From the NCBI RefSeq assembly GCF_000344685.1, contig NW_006920411.1:2434524-2498523 (forward strand): DNA of 64,000 bases, in the 5' to 3' direction. The translations under genes were made by a program, and so were the position numbers. The notes beneath the pieces are model-generated. The model was not told where the DNA came from, ran no database searches, and worked only from the letters and a program-made list of their open reading frames with translations. Source of the DNA: Gloeophyllum trabeum ATCC 11539. Its lineage: Eukaryota > Basidiomycota > Agaricomycetes > Gloeophyllales > Gloeophyllaceae. Below, in pieces: positions 1-11,300 of the stretch. The stretch's first letter is position 1. Every line of letters begins with the position of its first letter.

Positions 1-40
1 CTCTATGATCATACTTGTGTGAATTCATTTCGCGACTCAG

Positions 41-328
41 ATTGTACCTGCGTCTTCTAATGGCATTGATGCTGTCAACTTCCGACACATACAAGAGTCG
101 ACATCAGTACACCTGGACAAGGGCTCGTTACACTTACAAGGTGTAGCCGGTTCAGCGCCTGTCCTGACACTACCCGCCAACGGAAGCTTCGCTGCTCTCC
201 CAGGAAAGGGTCTTCCTGGTTCACTCCCTTCCACCCCTGGCGTGGACGATGGTATGGAACACGTCGACATGGCGAGCTTGTTTGGCGGGTTCAGCAACGT
301 TACCCTTGTCCACGACGGTGATACTTGA
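41..328 (+). CDS. 3'-terminal exon of an unidentified gene (partial)
   Basis: A plus-strand frame is open from an apparent splice acceptor (cgactcag ending at 40) to a TGA at 326-328, giving about 95 residues. The segment is rich in Gly, Ser, Pro and Leu and includes LPGSLPSTPGVDDG and a C-terminal SLFGGFSNVTLVHDGDT. In-frame stops lie just upstream of the acceptor, so the rest of the gene must lie in earlier exons to the left of the window. I do not recognise the family. The minus strand is also open over most of this stretch, so the plus-strand reading rests on the acceptor and the clean terminal stop. It is a plausible gene end, not a certain one. Confidence 0.4.
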   Translation: MVPASSNGIDAVNFRHIQESTSVHLDKGSLHLQGVAGSAPVLTLPANGSFAALPGKGLPGSLPSTPGVDDGMEHVDMASLFGGFSNVTLVHDGDT

Positions 329-935
329 TTGATAGAGTCTCAGAAGGCTCGCGCTGTGTGATAGTTGGTTCTCGAGGACCTGTCCGAGCGTCCATGCTCC
401 TTAGTCCGTCCGGTCATTTGTGGCTTTTCTCGCGACACCATGGGAGTCTCGTCATCTTTTGTGGATTCTTTTGATTGTTGCACTTTTTTTCAACTGTCGG
501 TACATGCTCTGTTTTCTGCGTTTTCTCGTGGGACCATACTTCTCGCTGTCTTGGCTCTCGTCTCTCGTTTCCATCCTAATTGTCTTCACGTATCTATCCA
601 TTGATCTGTCGCTCACTCATCCATCATTCCTTTCTCGTCACGAACGCAATTACTATTCTGCATGTAAATTAGCAAACTATGTTACATATTAGCACTGCTG
701 GCATCATTTATACTTGGGAAGTATTCGGCGCTGCGCGGCACGCCAGGTCCGATTCCTCGTAAGGTAAACGAGTGGCAAGGGTTCTACATTACAGTAGGTA
801 AATAGTCTTTCTAGCCTCCCGGGCGCTGCGCGGCATCAAGAATACTCCTAGTTATTATATGTTGATCTCAGTGATACTAAATCATATAAGTTTGTAACTC
901 TCAAACATGACTGTGTGTGGCTAGAACCTTCAATC
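329..935. other. Non-coding stretch with a short direct repeat
   Basis: No convincing coding frame. The left part is T-rich and could be 3' UTR and terminator of the gene ending at 328. The 14-base word ggcgctgcgcggca occurs twice in direct orientation, at about 728-741 and 821-834, a GC-rich island in otherwise AT-rich sequence. Confidence 0.4.
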
Positions 936-1715
936 ATCCTATACTCAGTGTCAAGTACAGTTATTTCAATACACAATAATACACTACAGTGACGTGCGAA
1001 AGTAATGCACCACCCAAGATAAATGTATATCTCTGCAACCACTTGACCATTCTCTTTGGTGTAAAAAGTAAACTTTTAGCCCTCCTTCTGGGCAACAATA
1101 TGGCAGTACTATGGAGTGATGTAGGGGCCCCCATCAGGAGAGAGAGGCTCTACATCAAAGACCCCAATTTTCAACTTTTTACTCAGAGTCCCGATAGACT
1201 AGCGGTTATTACCATCTGAAAGAGGCAAAAACACTGTGCAATTTTGATACCAGAATGACCCTGATTGACTGCACTGTTGTGGAGATACAGGGCCAGAAAG
1301 TAGGGGGTCTAGGTGTAAAACTCAGAACTATTACACCAAAATCCCAACTTTCTGACCTCATATCTCCACAATGGTGTAGTCAATTTCTATGATTCCAGAT
1401 TCTAAAATATACAGATTTTCCTGAAGATTTTAACCATGCAATGTATGAAAGTCTGTGGTGTCTCTATGAGGAGATACATTTTGACTACAAATATTGTTTC
1501 TGCTGCAGAAAGAGCAGATCTATTCTGATCACCATGATTGTGGTTCTATCTGATAGAGCTTCAAAAATACTACAAACTATGTGTTTACACCAAGAGGAAA
1601 TACTCTGTCTACATTGAGTTACATTCCAAATACTGGTCGAAAAGTGGTGGTGCATTACTTTCACATGCCACTGTATTTACTTCAGTACTACACTCGGGTA
1701 GCATTACTATTGAGT
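935..1715. repeat. Long imperfect inverted repeat (foldback/MITE-like element)
   Basis: The left arm reads into the right arm as its reverse complement around a centre near 1325-1330. The outer match pairs about 986-1014 (core gtgcgaaagtaatgcaccac) with 1645-1673, differing at only a few positions. The inner match pairs 1265-1322 with 1326-1383 (core ttgtggagata against tatctccacaa). Between them the arms align at lower identity with indels. No transposase frame lies inside. This fits a decayed non-autonomous foldback element or a head-to-head duplication. The exact ends and any target-site duplication could not be fixed by eye. Confidence 0.65.
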
Positions 1716-2125
1716 CAGTGCACATGCATACTGTAGCTGAGATGCACGTCGTCAGGCTGAGGCCTCAATGCTGCCAGTACTATGCCTCGAATGTAACTTA
1801 CCAATCTTGTGCAGTAGGCAGCAGGGTACTTGCCATCGGCACAATTCCACACACACCCGGGGGATGCCTGACAGTGCCATTGGCCGGAGATCTTGAAAGG
1901 ATCGAGACCACACTACATATCTGGAATTAGTCCCTATTCACAAACGGTAATTATTGACATGAGAGGTAATAGCTCCTATTTGCTGATGGTGGTAAGATTT
2001 GGATCGGTGGACCTTCCATTTGAGGAGAGTGCTCCCGTTACAGTTAAGGTAATTTGGGCTATAAGGGGTATACCCCCTGTTCAACGCTGGCAATTTTCGA
2101 TCACCAGAGAGCCCTATACAACGAC

Positions 2126-2191
2126 TGAACAGTAAACCAATTCTAGGGGAATCGGAACTGAACAGTAAACCAATTCTAGAGGTATCGGAAC
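2126..2191. repeat. Two tandem 33-bp repeats
   Basis: The unit beginning tgaacagtaaaccaattcta occurs at 2126-2158 and again at 2159-2191 with about two mismatches, directly abutting. It lies just left of the hairpin at 2244-2396. No coding role is evident. Confidence 0.85.
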
Positions 2192-2243
2192 AGGAGGCTT
2201 TGTTTGCCTGGGTCTCTACATATCAGTGAGTGGCACGGCGGTC

Positions 2244-2396
2244 CATCCTTGTCAGAGTGGTGGTCACGTACGGCCACAATTCACATGTGAATGCAAGCCA
2301 TACATCGGCCCCGGGTAATGTGGTTGGCAGTGCCGACGTACGGCTTGCATTCACTTGTGCATTATGGCCATATGGACCACCACTCTGACGAGGATG
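2244..2396. repeat. About 150-bp imperfect palindrome (hairpin)
   Basis: The left arm from 2244 (catccttgtcagagtggtgg) matches the reverse complement of the right arm ending at 2396 (ccaccactctgacgaggatg). The arms run on through gtgaatgcaagcc near 2287-2300 and ggcttgcattcac near 2341-2354, leaving a loop of roughly 40 nt. By eye the arms differ at about one position in six or seven. It could fold as a long hairpin in RNA or single-stranded DNA and resembles a small MITE. Confidence 0.75.
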
Positions 2397-3059
2397 CCCT
2401 GACAACAAATGGTTGGATGTCCACGCCAAGTCCCATAAAGTGGTCTACCACTGATATCCGATCAGTCCAGGTGGAATGTCCCACGGTTTCCTGTCAGGTC
2501 CCTTGCAAAAGTGGCAATTGCCGGCATGCTGGAGAGGCTGCCATCCACACTATTACAGTAACAGTAACATCGAGATCCCCCCAATGATCTTCACTGGTAA
2601 CTAACATACCGAATTGCAATCATTGCAAAGATCTGGCTAGGATGAGTGGTACCGAAGTGACCAATATTAATCTCACAGCTTACCTCTGCCAGTGCGCTCC
2701 AGTACGGCGTCATGGGCCCGTATTCAACTGTGGGAGCAGGCATGATTAGATGGGAGATTCTGAGGAAAAGGTTATTGTGAGAAGCATGCTCAGCCATATG
2801 GTCTCACAACCACTACAAATTAGCCACTCCAAAATTGCTGGGTGTATTCTTTGACCATTCTTTGTCATCCTGAGAGGGTTGCTTTCAAAACATTTCTGGT
2901 CGAGATTACCCGCAACTGACCTGTGTGCCTAGTATTGGAGGAAGCCAAGCAGGTGGGTATGATTTCCGCTCCGAGTTGGTACATCTAAGATGGCACCGAT
3001 GTGATGCATGAGTGCAGTTTCAAGGTACTTGGCAAACTGGGTCATCAAGTTGCTATGAG

Positions 3060-3850
3060 TGCCTATGTTGGAAAAATCAGAAAAGCCTGATATTGCTATA
3101 CAATTCCAGATAATGCACTGATAAGTCAGTCAGGTTCGAGGAGAGTTATCGGGTTCAGAAATGATCGAAAAGTGCATATAAACCTCCATCAGGCTGATCA
3201 GGCCTGACGGGGGTTACAAGCCATTATAAGGCATGATAAGCCCAGATAAGGCCATGGGTCCCAGAAATAAGAAAAGGAGGAGCCACTCACGCCACCCGAT
3301 GGTCATCGACACCACTATCTAATATAGGTACTTCAGCTTTGATTCGAACGAGCAGCCTTCAGTTGAATGATGATATATAAAGACTAATGATATAACTACT
3401 ACACTACACGACAATAGCTATGGAGGTCTCAAAGTGGCTTATATACATCATGCATACTGCCTTACTGGGTGACTCGTAATGACTACAGCTGGACTCGGAT
3501 ACCGTCGCTCGCACTCACGTCCTCTGATGTACGGCTCCTGTAGATTTCGCCATAACTTTAGACTTAGGCTATAATGCTACCATAGTCAACATGCCACCTT
3601 TAAGACACTCAATCCGTGTAAAGGCTATGACCGTATTTCAAGACGTTTCTGACATACAGGATCTACTACAGCACCACCAGAAGCCCCTACCTAATCTAAG
3701 CCTGACAACACCTGATAAGGGCTTATCGGCCTTGAAACATAACATTATAATGCCTGATCAGTCTGTCAGGTTCTGTCAGGGCTTATCAGTCTTCTCCAGA
3801 ATTTCTGACATAGATGTGCATGTGCCTGTGTTCATTCTGGGAGGGATTTC
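3060..3850. repeat. Second long imperfect inverted repeat
   Basis: Words around 3118-3137 (ctgataagtcagtcaggttc) reappear inverted near 3763-3789, and 3190-3260 (gctgatcaggc, cattataa, gataagccc) reappears inverted near 3700-3765. The centre is near 3455. Identity is lower than in the other foldbacks and indels are common. The interior is AT-rich and contains a tRNA-like pair of pol III boxes (separate entry). It is probably a decayed foldback element. Confidence 0.55.
3340..3406 (-). promoter_or_regulatory. tRNA-like RNA polymerase III A-box and B-box pair
   Basis: On the minus strand an A-box match (tagtgtagtag, complement of 3396-3406) is followed about 45 nt later by a B-box core (gttcgaatc, complement of 3341-3349). 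The spacing is that of a tRNA gene, but the T-stem around the B-box does not pair, so this is not an intact tRNA. A tRNA-derived SINE head or decayed tRNA fragment inside the inverted repeat is the simplest reading. Chance is possible. Confidence 0.35.
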
Positions 3851-3939
3851 GATTGGCTCAAGTGGTGAATCGTGGTGCGCTACCTTTCCAGGCTTGGCTG
3901 CCCGAGCAAAGAATTCTGAAAGTTCTCTATTGTTTCACC

Positions 3940-4380
3940 GATTGCTGAATTATCCAGACATACTTCATTTACCTGTAAGCATGATTTGCCTGTGGTATAT
4001 CAGCATATATTGTCTCATTATACATGTAGTCAATCAACATACTGTACCATTTTGATCTATTCGGCAGGTGGTGTGACATGTGACTCATCTGACTGATTTG
4101 TCATTTCGGAATCTTACTATATATGGTGTGAAGTGGTGCCGCAGGCCAGCTTCTCATACCATATACAGTAAGTTCCGCGATCCCAGAGTCCCTGTGACCA
4201 GTGACAAATGCCAGATTTCATTTTTTGGCAGGTACCCCTGTGATGTGTGACTGCCGAATAGATCGAAATCATACAGGATTGGATTTCTTGTTGATCAGGA
4301 CACAGCATTAGCAGAGAAGAGCAGCTGCTGAGTGCAGAAAATCCCAAACTTCTCTATAATTTTGCTGATTGCTGTTAGAA
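3940..4380. repeat. Third imperfect inverted repeat, core hairpin 4054-4264
   Basis: The core pairs gatctattcggcag at 4054-4067 perfectly with ctgccgaatagatc at 4251-4264. Further pairs lie inside (cttactatatatggt near 4113 against accatatacagtaag near 4171). Weaker pairing continues outward (ctgtaccattttgatc against the complement of gatcgaaatcatacag) to about 3940 and 4380. The centre is near 4159. No coding content was seen. Confidence 0.7.
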
Positions 4381-5006
4381 TGTTTCAAGTTGCAATGCCA
4401 TGCACTGTGCGAATGTTGTGTTGCGCGCACCACCCTGGACATTTGCACAGGCAAGTGCAGCTGCACAGCTCTGTACCCAGTACTGACAACTATTACAGGC
4501 AGATTAAAGTATCCAACCACACAGCCTTACTCAGTACTTTTGCAGTGCATGGCTGCATAATCTTGCCTTAGTACACTACAAGTCTATGGAGTGGCTGTCC
4601 GTTATGGGGCAGGGGAGGGAGTATGAGATCGATTGAAGTAAACTCTACAGTACAATGAGTCTGGGGTCCCCATCTATGTTGCATGTTCCCCACTTTATGT
4701 GGAATATTCATGAGTTGCTTTGATGGTGGGTTTGCACCTTGATGAGCCTGAGTCTGACAAACCCCTACAAAAGGGACGACAGGTATTGTTGATGTGCATG
4801 TTTCATTATTTAACACAGATTACACAATTACACAACCACCCCCCAGGCAGACTGGGGTGAATGGGTCCATCTGCTGATAGGCAGAGGTCCATCATGGACT
4901 CCATGGACTTCTCAGGTATCTGAGGAGCTAGTAGTTGTATATAGAATCCAAGAATCTTGCCACCTGATCATTGTGACAAGTTGTGGCACTATTGTGGCCA
5001 TAATTG

Positions 5007-5157
5007 TTACCCAAACAGTATCTGACCTTTGCTCTGGATGGTTGTTTTTACCCAAAAATTGGTATCCAAGTTGATCCCACCAGCAGGTCCTTTACCAAAA
5101 CTGTATCAGACCTGGCACCCATTTGAGGGTGATTTTTACCGAAACCAATATCAGTCC
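5007..5157. repeat. Diverged tandem duplication, unit about 84 bp
   Basis: The stretch near 5007-5070 (ttacccaaacagtatctgac, then tttttacccaaaaattggta) reappears in the same orientation near 5091-5157 (tttaccaaaactgtatcaga, then ttttaccgaaaccaatatca). By eye it matches at roughly seven positions in ten, indicating an old tandem duplication in non-coding sequence. Confidence 0.55.
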
Positions 5158-6237
5158 ACTATGGGTATTTTCAGGGGGCCTCCCCCAGGCTATCACATTT
5201 TGCATCTCCTCTGAGATGAGCTTGAAATAGAACATTTCGCTTCAGACAAAACAATTTTAAAAGTGTTTATGATTTTTCGTCAGAAGCAAATCATTTTTTG
5301 AGGTCAAACCTGATGAGGAGACACAGAAACACCATCATTTCTCAGCATTCCACCATGCATTGCACGCGAGGGATTTGCGGGGGCATGTGATGTGTCACAT
5401 CCTGTCACAAGTAAGCCCTTTTGCATGATGCCTATCCTTATATTTGACAGTAGTTTGGTCTTTGCTTAGTAATAAGTTTACGTAATATTAGATAATCACA
5501 TTTGATTGGCTGACCTGTCTCAATCTGCCTCATCTGGAGAACACACTTCACCCCGATGTCCTGGCTGAGGGTGGCAGCACTGTGCGCCGCCACCCGAGAG
5601 TCAGGACAAGGGGCACAGAGTTGGGAGGGCTTTGACCTCCAAGATAAAGATAGATTAAAATTCTGAATACTATTTACACCTCCCAGAAGTGGCTATGGGT
5701 GCCACAGCTAGTCTTAAATCAATTCTGGGGGGGTTGATGATTTGTAAGCAAACAACCCGAGGTTGTTACTTTCAGTGGGATTAGAATTATCCATAATTGC
5801 CTTTGCAATTATAAGCCTGACCAGGTTGATGTGTATCCTATCATCCAAGCCATTAAGTCATATGGACTAGCACCTTGTTTAGTATGTATGTGAAGCATTC
5901 TACAACAGGAATAGCCAGGCACAACTCAGCTGCAAGGTGCACATTGTTACTGTTATAACAGGCAAAAAAGGAAAGGCCCAGACAGGCTTGTACTCAGAGA
6001 GGGCTGAGTCCTGAAAAATTGCCTAAGCCACGTTGAAGTGAAGGTAGTACACGGAACGCCCTAGTAAAAGGCGAGGGCGTTGTCTGTTTGCACTACCCTC
6101 CGTGGCCAATGTTCTATGTATTTGGCAGGAGTGAGTGTAAAGAAAGATGTAATATGTTTGGATGGCGGGTTCCAAGTCGCGTGCCGGACAAGCTGGCTGT
6201 ATGCGCTCAATCCTGCTTCCCGTCTACGACGTTCACC
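5158..6237. other. Intergenic region upstream of the m6A methyltransferase gene
   Basis: AT-rich sequence with only short chance frames. The last couple of hundred bases presumably hold the promoter and 5' leader of the gene starting at 6238. An in-frame ATG at 6088 is possible as an alternative start, but the one at 6238 has a far better context. Nothing else was seen. Confidence 0.4.
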
Positions 6238-8317
6238 ATGGGCTCCTCGCCGGAGAATGGCCTGAAAGCGGTCGCGTCGACTGCGATACATGGTCTGTTT
6301 ACGTCTGGAAAGCTGTCGGTACCCATAAGTTCTTTCGACCTTCTCAGCCGTGTCATCACTTTCGGTGTGCCTCCAAGTGTGCGTCCCCCCGCTCGCGCGT
6401 TCAGACTGACAGACCTTCCACGGTTCGAGAACATATTGAAGGACCTCGCGCGGGAATGGGACTACGGAGCGATATCCTTGTCGGATGACGCTGGCGTGCT
6501 CGCTGTCCTCAGTGTGAAAGTAGGAGCCCAGAGCGGAGACAGCTCAGTACTCGCTGGTCGCAAGAGGAAACGGACGGTGGACGAAGATGCTGACTCTGCT
6601 GCTGGTGATACCCCGGAAGAGTCTGAGCCGGTTCCGGTTGCAAAACGGACTGGGTCTACTCTCGAGAACTTAAGTAAGGAGATGAAAGAAGTCTATATGA
6701 TGTTGCAGAAGAGCACGGCCAAAGGGCGTCTACTGGCTGAGCAGGTGCGTGCGGTAGAACCCTTTCAAAAGACAAAGGCATAATATGTGCATACCATCCC
6801 CAGTTTCAGTCCGTCAATGGCGCCTTCGAACCAATATGTCCTCATATTACCAAGAACGACTGCGCCAAGTCAAGGCAGGCTAACCCGTCCGAAACGCCAT
6901 CCTCCTCGACCCTCCCTACGATATGTGACCGCGTACACTTCCGCCCTCTCCTTCGCCCTCACACCGATCCGTCCTTAGGTCACTGTTCCTACCTTAATAC
7001 ATGTTACTCGGAGCCTACATACGCGCAGTCCCCGTCTATACCACCGCTTCCATCTGCGCAGCACGCTTCCAGACCTCCAGGGTATACAGCGGTGTCGCTA
7101 CCCTCCGGTCTGGGTGCAGGTGGCAGGGGCAAGGAGAAAGCGCCGTGCCGGTACTTGCATTACGAGATCGACTGGGATGAGGGCGACGGCGCCCCAGACA
7201 CTGGTAAACAGGTCACGGTAACAAAGAAGCCTCATAAGCTAGGTATCGGTTTAGGACCTCTCGGCAAAGAGGTAGAACAAGTGCGTTGGCTGTCCGGCCA
7301 AACATGCCTGTGACTAACTTAGATCATTCTCCTTTACCCAGTTACCCCCTCAGTGGATTAATTGTGATTTACGAAGATTTGATTACTCCGTTCTTGGTAA
7401 ATTCCACGTCATATACGCTGATCCTCCTTGGGACATCCACATGAGCGTGCGTTCTTGCTTGAGGCTGCTAGCTGGAGTCGTCACTCATCTGCTGCTTACA
7501 TATCAGCTGCCTTACGGTACTATGACCGACGATGAGATGCGTTCCATGCCCATACCCGCTTTGCAAGACGAAGGACTGCTCTTTCTCTGGGTCACCGGAC
7601 GCGCAATGGAAGTCGGACGAGAATGCATGCGAGTGTGGGGATATACACGCATAGACGAGGTTGTCTGGGTAAAGATCAATCAGGTAACACCAGCTTCGCC
7701 TTCTCTTTCACACATCGATTAACAAACTCGCCAGCTTCAGCGCGTCATTCGCACGGGACGTACGGGGCACTGGCTGAATCACACCAAGGAGCATATGCTC
7801 GTGGGTGTGAAGACCGTGACCGACGAGGACGGCAACCTTAAGTTCCCGTCGTGGGCGAACCGTGGACTCGACACAGATGTCATCGTATCCGAGGTACGCG
7901 AGACGAGTCGGAAGCCGGATGAAGTCTACGGTATCATCGAGCGGATGTGTCCTGGCGGAAGGAAGATCGAGATTTTCGGCCGGAAACACAATACTAGGCC
8001 TGGGTGAGTGGACCCGCTGCAAAGGGAAGAGGAAAACTGGTGACTGACAACATCTCGTAAGGTGGTTGACCTTAGGTAACCAATTGGGAGCGGACCAAAT
8101 ACACGAGGAGGATCTCGCTGCTAGGATCAAGGCGAGGTAGGTAGTCGCAGAAGCTGTACTGGGACTGGCAGTAATTTTGCTCAAATGTAGATACCCCGAG
8201 CGCTCTATACCTTTGCCTCCCGGTCCTGGCGAACAGCCTGCAGGCAATCCACGAGGATTTCCGACCCGCCATCAGCCCACCCAACGAGGGCCGCCTTACT
8301 CTCGAATGCCTATGTAA
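6238..8317 (+). CDS. IME4: mRNA N6-adenosine methyltransferase catalytic subunit (METTL3/Ime4 family)
   Basis: This enzyme transfers methyl from S-adenosylmethionine to N6 of adenosine in mRNA, normally with a METTL14-like partner. Joining 6238-6744, 6804-7280, 7342-7446, 7507-7683, 7735-8003, 8062-8136 and 8191-8317 gives 578 residues, close to human METTL3. The N-terminal half has a basic KRKR segment (NLS-like). Next comes a Cys-rich stretch ([20 protein letters not shown], then YLHYEID) matching the METTL3 zinc-finger/linker region. The MT-A70 domain follows: [12 protein letters not shown] with the catalytic DPPW at about residues 355-358, then [31 protein letters not shown] and [11 protein letters not shown]. 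The tail is Pro/Gly-rich. All introns are GT-AG and 51-61 nt. The start at 6238 sits in caccATGG. Every key catalytic element is present, so it should be active. Confidence 0.95.
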
Positions 8318-11300
8318 GCTCAGTGGTGTGCAGACAGCCCTATAAAAGCAGTCTCCCCCGGTGAATGTCAGGCACGAAGAACGTAGTGTATCTGATTATC
8401 TTGCTTTCAATATGCTTTTCGCTATGCTGGACTGTGGTAGACACCCTATACGTCGATTGTTGGATAATTTATACTGTATCGGTAGTCTGTATATCATTAC
8501 ATTGCTTGGCCCTAGATGTCACAGGGGCACCGCCGTTCATCTGTGTAAAATACATTGGTCCTCAACGACTTCATGCCTGGACGAGATCGACCTTCTTTCC
8601 AGAACACCCTTGCACTGCAGAAGTGCTAGTACGATCTTGTGAGTTATCAGACTTCCAGAAAGCCAATGCCCGTAGAATATCCTTAGCGGAACGTGGAGTG
8701 AGTCTGGGTAAATCATAGTAACCCGGTTTACTGACTTGTTGTGTCCCGAAAATTAGAATAATGCCCGAGCCCACTGTGTTCATCATTAAGTATCGATTCA
8801 GAGTAGTACTTGGTTGGACGCTCACGGGTAGCCATGGCCAAGTGCGGGACGGGACTGGTGTCCATTTGAGCAGAGAATATCTCAAGTCTACACATGCCAC
8901 ATTGTTAACGAGGCCTTGAGGAGATACAGTTGTAACTTACACAATGCCCACCGTGGAGTGGAACCCAAATGCGATAATGCGAAATAGTCGACCTACATCA
9001 GCCCAGCTTCTCTCGAACCCTGCGACCTTCCTCTGACGCATCATTACCATGATGAGTCGCACTGACGTGCATATATCAGTCGCCTATTTATTTGGGTTTG
9101 AGATACCGATTACCTAGCAAAACGACCGTGGCGGCCAGGATAATGGAAGAGATGGCTGTTTGGAAAGCCCCCCTTAGAATTCGATTCCCCAATCGTGAGT
9201 TAAGATATGCGAAGGATCCGGAACACGTACAATGGTACAGAATTCACAGCGCAGAAGAAGTAGTGTTGTCTCCGAGAGACCAGCTCTGGATACGATGCGC
9301 CGACGCCGACGGATGCTACCAGGCAAATCAGCCAAACGCAATAGGGCACCACCAGCATCTGGCCAAGACCGTTATGGAGATGTTATATTGTCGAGGTTCA
9401 TGTGATGCACTGACCAGCCATATAGGAACGCGCCATTGCTCTGGGGTAGTTCCTTTCCCGGCCAGTAGTTCGGAACCGTTCAAAGAGTAGAATACCTGCG
9501 ATGTGAAAGTAGTTCAGATATGCGCCCCCCGCCGGTCTGCATCACGAGTTCGCTCACAGTATAAATAACAAAGAAGCCAGACATCGCCGTCCTATATCAG
9601 TAACGTTCAACAATATGGACTGACACATCGGGGAATGTGACTTTACAGAGCTGGCATGCCATACAGCAGCGATCCCTGTGCCAAGCACAATCCATAGGGG
9701 GGTTCAGGACCGATCTGATACCCCGTCCATAAGCTGGATCAATTACGCCTTAGCGACCACGAGCGACCAGAGACCTCTGGGCACCTACAGTAGGCTCGAC
9801 GCAAGCCCGTCAACCATCCATGTCACGCACATATTAACAAAAGTTGGGTGACGGTAGACCTTCCTGGACAGGAGGATAATCCCTATCAAGAGGGGCAAGC
9901 CAAAATGCGACGGCCAGACATTGAGTACTAGCCATGCAGTGGTCAACGATTGGTTGCCGTGGATGGTTTCGCTGGGAGCTTCAGAGAGGGAAATCAGTCA
10001 GGCCCAGGAAGAACGATATGTTGGGGTGACTCACCTGTGGTGGGCGCTGAGCTCATGTTTGTCTCGACAAGTCGGAGGCAGACTAGGAGTCAAGAAGCCT
10101 GCACACGAGATCTAATGTGACTTCCAGAGCCCGATAATATACAAAGAATGAACCAGACCAGCTGGTTATAGGGAATACCAGTAACAGGATCCTGCAAGGT
10201 ACGATGGAGAGATATCGAAGTACGGTACAGGGTGCCGATGACGGTAACTGCGATTGCGCAGCAAGTAGTACACATAATCGCCATACTTCTGAGATACGAT
10301 CAGCCTGTCAGAGCATGAGAAAGATCAGCATAAGATAGTCTAAAGACATACTTGACAATTCCACCAGCGGGTGTCTTGATGCGCCCGCCCAAAGAATTGT
10401 GCAAGCCTCCTCTGGATCGACTATGCTGCTATGCACATTGTATGCACCAAAGCGCGAAATGTGGCCGCACCATCAACGTGAATAGAGAACTGGCAGCCAA
10501 TAACCCTCATAGGGGATACCATAAATCACTGTGAATGTTTGCGGCGGAAACTAAGGCCGATAGTCCTTCTCATTGTCCCCAGATCAACATTGATCATCAA
10601 TCACCACGACCTGTATCTGGGCGCGTCTGTTGGTCGCTCTCGTATAGGGCCTGTACACAACTCAGTTGCTTCAGTGCCATACCCTAGGTGCCATCATGAT
10701 GTGGCAAAAATGTGGCATCAGCACTGCATCGGGTCTGAGCCCTGAGCGCTTGATCGCGGTCGCGGAGTGCCATCCAAAGTCACCAAACGCACCGGTGCCA
10801 CTGCGGCGTTCGCGACATATATAAGCAGGCTTGCTCGGATATCTATTCGATTCCGAGGTATGCACAATAATTGTGTATCGATTGACGCGCCCAGATTTCT
10901 GACAGAAGGTAGCCCTGAGACGACGTCTACGGTCTGACAGCAAAGTTGGATTATCTTGCGCACCAGCAACGATCATCTGCCAGTGACACATATGAGCCAC
11001 CAGATGCGATGATTTCCATGGAGATTAGAGCGTTAGTTTATTGGGCGAACCACGGAACTGCTCACTGAAGATACAGACAGGACTCGGTTGAGTATCTATT
11101 CAGTTTGGTGTATGCGCAGACGTAGAGTTGAGGAGTCTCGTCGGCAAACTACAGGTGATATCAGGATTGTGGGTCGCTTGCTAGGATCTAGTACCAAAAC
11201 CCGGTAAATGCTCGGGGACGAGTAAAGAGCCGCTTCACCGTGGCTCGCGCCTTGGTTTAGAAGGATGCAATCAGTACAAACCAAACCTACGACTGACGAA

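Noticed and set aside
8365..8718. 117-codon hydrophobic frame
   Set aside because: No family, no good start context and no splice partners. The hydrophobicity reflects T-rich sequence.
9092..9490. 132-codon frame in the gene-free interval
   Set aside because: The length is possible for a gene, but no domain, homology pattern or flanking signals support it. Left as an unconfirmed frame.
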